In this document: positions 17,240-19,174 of the stretch, piece after piece | How positions within the stretch are numbered: the stretch's first letter is position 1 | How the letters are laid out: the number at the start of each line of letters is the position of its first letter | From: Actinomycetota bacterium | GTDB lineage: Bacteria; Actinomycetota; Acidimicrobiia; Acidimicrobiales; AC-25 | DNA length: 19,174 nt | Assembly: GCA_005888395.1 (NCBI GenBank) | Contig: VAXF01000102.1 | Span: forward strand, 1 to 19,174 | Direction: 5' to 3' | Translations under genes and position numbers: made by a program | The notes under the pieces: generated by a model | What the model saw: only the letters and a program-made list of their open reading frames with translations | Database searches by the model: none | What the model was told of the DNA's origin: nothing

Positions 17240-19174
17240 GTCCGCCGACCCGTCGGCACGCGCGGCCGAGCTGCGCGAGCTGATCGAGTACCACAACCGT
17301 CGTTATCACGAGCTCGACGACCCCGAGATATCCGACGCCGACTACGACGCCCTCGTCCGCGAGCTGCGCGCTGTCGAGGAGGCCCATCCCGATCTCGTGA
17401 CACCCGACTCGCCGACCCAGCGAGTGGGCGCGCCGCCGTCGCCCGCGTTCGCGCCGGTGCGCCACCGGGTGCCGATGATGTCGCTCGAGAACGCCTTCTC
17501 GTTCGACGAGCTGGTGGCGTGGGGCCACCGCATGGAGCGCTACATCAGCGGCGACGTCGACTACGTGTGCGAGCCCAAGATCGACGGTGTCGCGATCTCC
17601 CTCCTCTACGAGGGTGGTCGCTACGCTCGCGCCGCCACGCGCGGCGACGGCGTCACCGGCGAGGACGTGACGGAGAACGTGCGCACCATCGACGTCGTCC
17701 CCGAGCGGCTCGCGGGCAGGCGCCCGCCCTCGGTGCTCGAGGTACGGGGCGAGGTCTTCATGCCGATCTCGGCCTTCGAGCAGCTCAACCGGGCCCAGGG
17801 CGAGGCGGGGCTGCGACTGTTCGTGAACCCCCGCAACTCCGCTGCCGGCTCCCTGCGCCAGAAGGACCCGAAGATCACTGCGAGCCGCGAGCTGTCGTTC
17901 TTCTGCTACCAGGTCGGCGTGATCGAGGGGGGGCACACGTTCGGGCGCCACTCGGAGTCGCTCGAGTGGCTGCGGTCCGCCGGGTTCCCGGTGAACCCCG
18001 AGATCAAGCGGGTCGCCAGCCTCGACGACGTCTTCGGCTTCTGCCAGCACTGGCTCGAGCATCGCCACGACCTCGACTACGAGATCGACGGGGTGGTCGT
18101 CAAGGTCGACGATCTCGCCCAGCGGCGCGAGCTGGGGGCGACGAGCAAGGCGCCGCGGTGGGCGATCGCGTTCAAGTTCCCGCCCGAGGAACGCACCACG
18201 CTGCTGAAGGACATCATGGTGTCGATCGGACGCACCGGGAAGGCCACGCCGTTCGCGGTGCTCGAGCCCGTCTTCGTCGGCGGGTCCACCGTCCAGCTCG
18301 CCACCCTGCACAACGAGGACCAGGTGCGGATCAAGGACGTGCGCCCGGGTGACACGGTGAACGTGCGCAAGGCGGGCGACGTGATCCCGGAGGTCGTGGG
18401 GCCCGTGCTCTCGCTGCGGCCGAAGAACCTCGCCGCGTGGTCGTTCCCGTCGGTCTGCCCGGCGTGTGGTGGCCCGCTCGTCCGGCTCCCCGGAGAGAGC
18501 GACACGTTCTGCACCAACGCCGACTGCCCGGCGCAGCGCGACGCCCGCATCGTCCACTTCGCGTCGCGCGGTGGCATGGACATCGAGGGTCTCGGCGAGA
18601 AGACGGTCCGGCTGCTCACGAGCCGCGACCTGCTGCGGGACGTTGGCGACATCTACTCGCTGCGCGCCGGCGACCTCCTCGAGCTCGAGGGCTTCGCCGA
18701 GGTGTCGGCGCGCAACCTGCTCGCCGCCATCGAGGCGTCGAAGGCGCGGCCGCTCGCCAACCTCCTCATCGGGCTGGGGATCCGCCACGTGGGCGGGGCG
18801 GGCGCACAGGTGCTCGCGCGCCAACTCGGTCACCTCGACCGCATCATCGCCGCTTCGGAAGACGCGCTGAACGCGGCGGAGGGTGTGGGCCCGGTCATCG
18901 CGGCCAGCGTCCACGAGTTCTTCGCCAGCGGGCACAACCTTGCCGTGGTCGAGAAGCTGCGGGCCGCCGGTGTCAACTTCGCCGGTCCGGAGGCACCCGA
19001 CGTCGCCCAAACGCTGGCGGGCATGTCGGTCGTGGTGACGGGGACCCTCGAGAGCCTCTCCCGGGAGGCGGCGGAAGAGGCCGTCAAGGCGCGGGGCGGC
19101 AAGGCGCCGGGGAGCGTGTCGAAGAAGACCAGCTACGTCGTGGTGGGCGAAGGGCCCGGCGCGGCCAAGCTCAC
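17229..19174 (+). CDS. ligA: NAD-dependent DNA ligase, 3' end outside window
   Basis: LigA seals nicks during replication and repair using NAD+. The TTG at 17229 is chosen because the frame has a stop at 17172 and no ATG or GTG before the conserved LRELIEYHNRRYHELDDPEISDADYD block; the next GTG lies well inside it. The domains are in order: Ia (about 1-65), the adenylation domain with CEPKIDGVAISLLYEGG (adenylated K117), TRGDGVTGEDVTENVRTI, EVRGEVFMP and FVNPRNSAAGSLRQ, and YEIDGVVVKVDD. The OB domain has SIGRTGKATPFAVLEPV. The zinc finger has cysteines 410, 413, 428 and 433, followed by HhH repeats (IEGLGEKT, LEGFAEVSARNL, AEGVGPVIAAS). The window ends inside the BRCT domain (LAGMSVVVTGTLESLSREAA), after about 648 codons; some 30-50 residues should be missing. 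It overlaps the MetE-like gene by 11 bases. Confidence 0.96.
   Translation, partial: MARKSADPSARAAELRELIEYHNRRYHELDDPEISDADYDALVRELRAVEEAHPDLVTPDSPTQRVGAPPSPAFAPVRHRVPMMSLENAFSFDELVAWGHRMERYISGDVDYVCEPKIDGVAISLLYEGGRYARAATRGDGVTGEDVTENVRTIDVVPERLAGRRPPSVLEVRGEVFMPISAFEQLNRAQGEAGLRLFVNPRNSAAGSLRQKDPKITASRELSFFCYQVGVIEGGHTFGRHSESLEWLRSAGFPVNPEIKRVASLDDVFGFCQHWLEHRHDLDYEIDGVVVKVDDLAQRRELGATSKAPRWAIAFKFPPEERTTLLKDIMVSIGRTGKATPFAVLEPVFVGGSTVQLATLHNEDQVRIKDVRPGDTVNVRKAGDVIPEVVGPVLSLRPKNLAAWSFPSVCPACGGPLVRLPGESDTFCTNADCPAQRDARIVHFASRGGMDIEGLGEKTVRLLTSRDLLRDVGDIYSLRAGDLLELEGFAEVSARNLLAAIEASKARPLANLLIGLGIRHVGGAGAQVLARQLGHLDRIIAASEDALNAAEGVGPVIAASVHEFFASGHNLAVVEKLRAAGVNFAGPEAPDVAQTLAGMSVVVTGTLESLSREAAEEAVKARGGKAPGSVSKKTSYVVVGEGPGAAKL

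Overview
The window is about 19 kb of very GC-rich DNA with long GC-biased codons, many GTG starts, TANNNT promoter elements directly at start codons and no tRNA or rRNA. The gene content points to an actinobacterium: a GlgE-pathway operon, a two-gene iscS-like/mnmA pair, and a small MetE-like protein directly upstream of ligA, as in Mycobacterium tuberculosis (Rv3015c-Rv3014c). The style fits a deep-branching actinobacterium such as Acidimicrobiia, but that assignment is inference.

Left part (1-11,080): alpha-glucan metabolism. A truncated glycogen phosphorylase gene (glgP) reads leftward. Divergent from it is a tightly overlapping operon, glgE-treS-mak-glgB. TreS turns trehalose into maltose, Mak (Pep2) phosphorylates maltose, GlgE transfers maltosyl units from maltose 1-phosphate onto alpha-glucan, and GlgB adds branches. 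A GH57/DUF3536 protein of unknown reaction follows 25 bases after glgB. The mak gene carries a one-base frameshift in a G run; because of it, the mak reading frame runs into glgB without a stop.

Middle (11,079-13,065): a leftward galT that is broken by a frameshift and an apparent small internal deletion. Divergent from it is a gene for a protein that resembles the N-terminal domain of phenylacetate-CoA ligases (ANL superfamily) but lacks every nucleotide-binding motif. It sits 20 bases before the cysteine desulfurase gene.

Right part (13,066-19,174): a cysteine desulfurase and the tRNA 2-thiouridylase MnmA, which together make 2-thiouridine in tRNA. Then come a leftward multi-pass membrane protein of unknown function, a rightward core MetE-like protein, and ligA (NAD-dependent DNA ligase), which overlaps the MetE-like gene, starts at TTG and runs off the window inside its BRCT domain.

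The two convergent gene junctions (11,023-11,078 and 15,221-15,295) each hold one long hairpin of the same design. Most transcription units begin with a TANNNT hexamer 6-9 bases before the start codon, which suggests mainly leaderless or near-leaderless mRNAs. No mobile element, CRISPR array or obvious horizontally acquired island was seen. The best candidates for something undescribed are the degenerate ANL protein and the GH57/DUF3536 protein.
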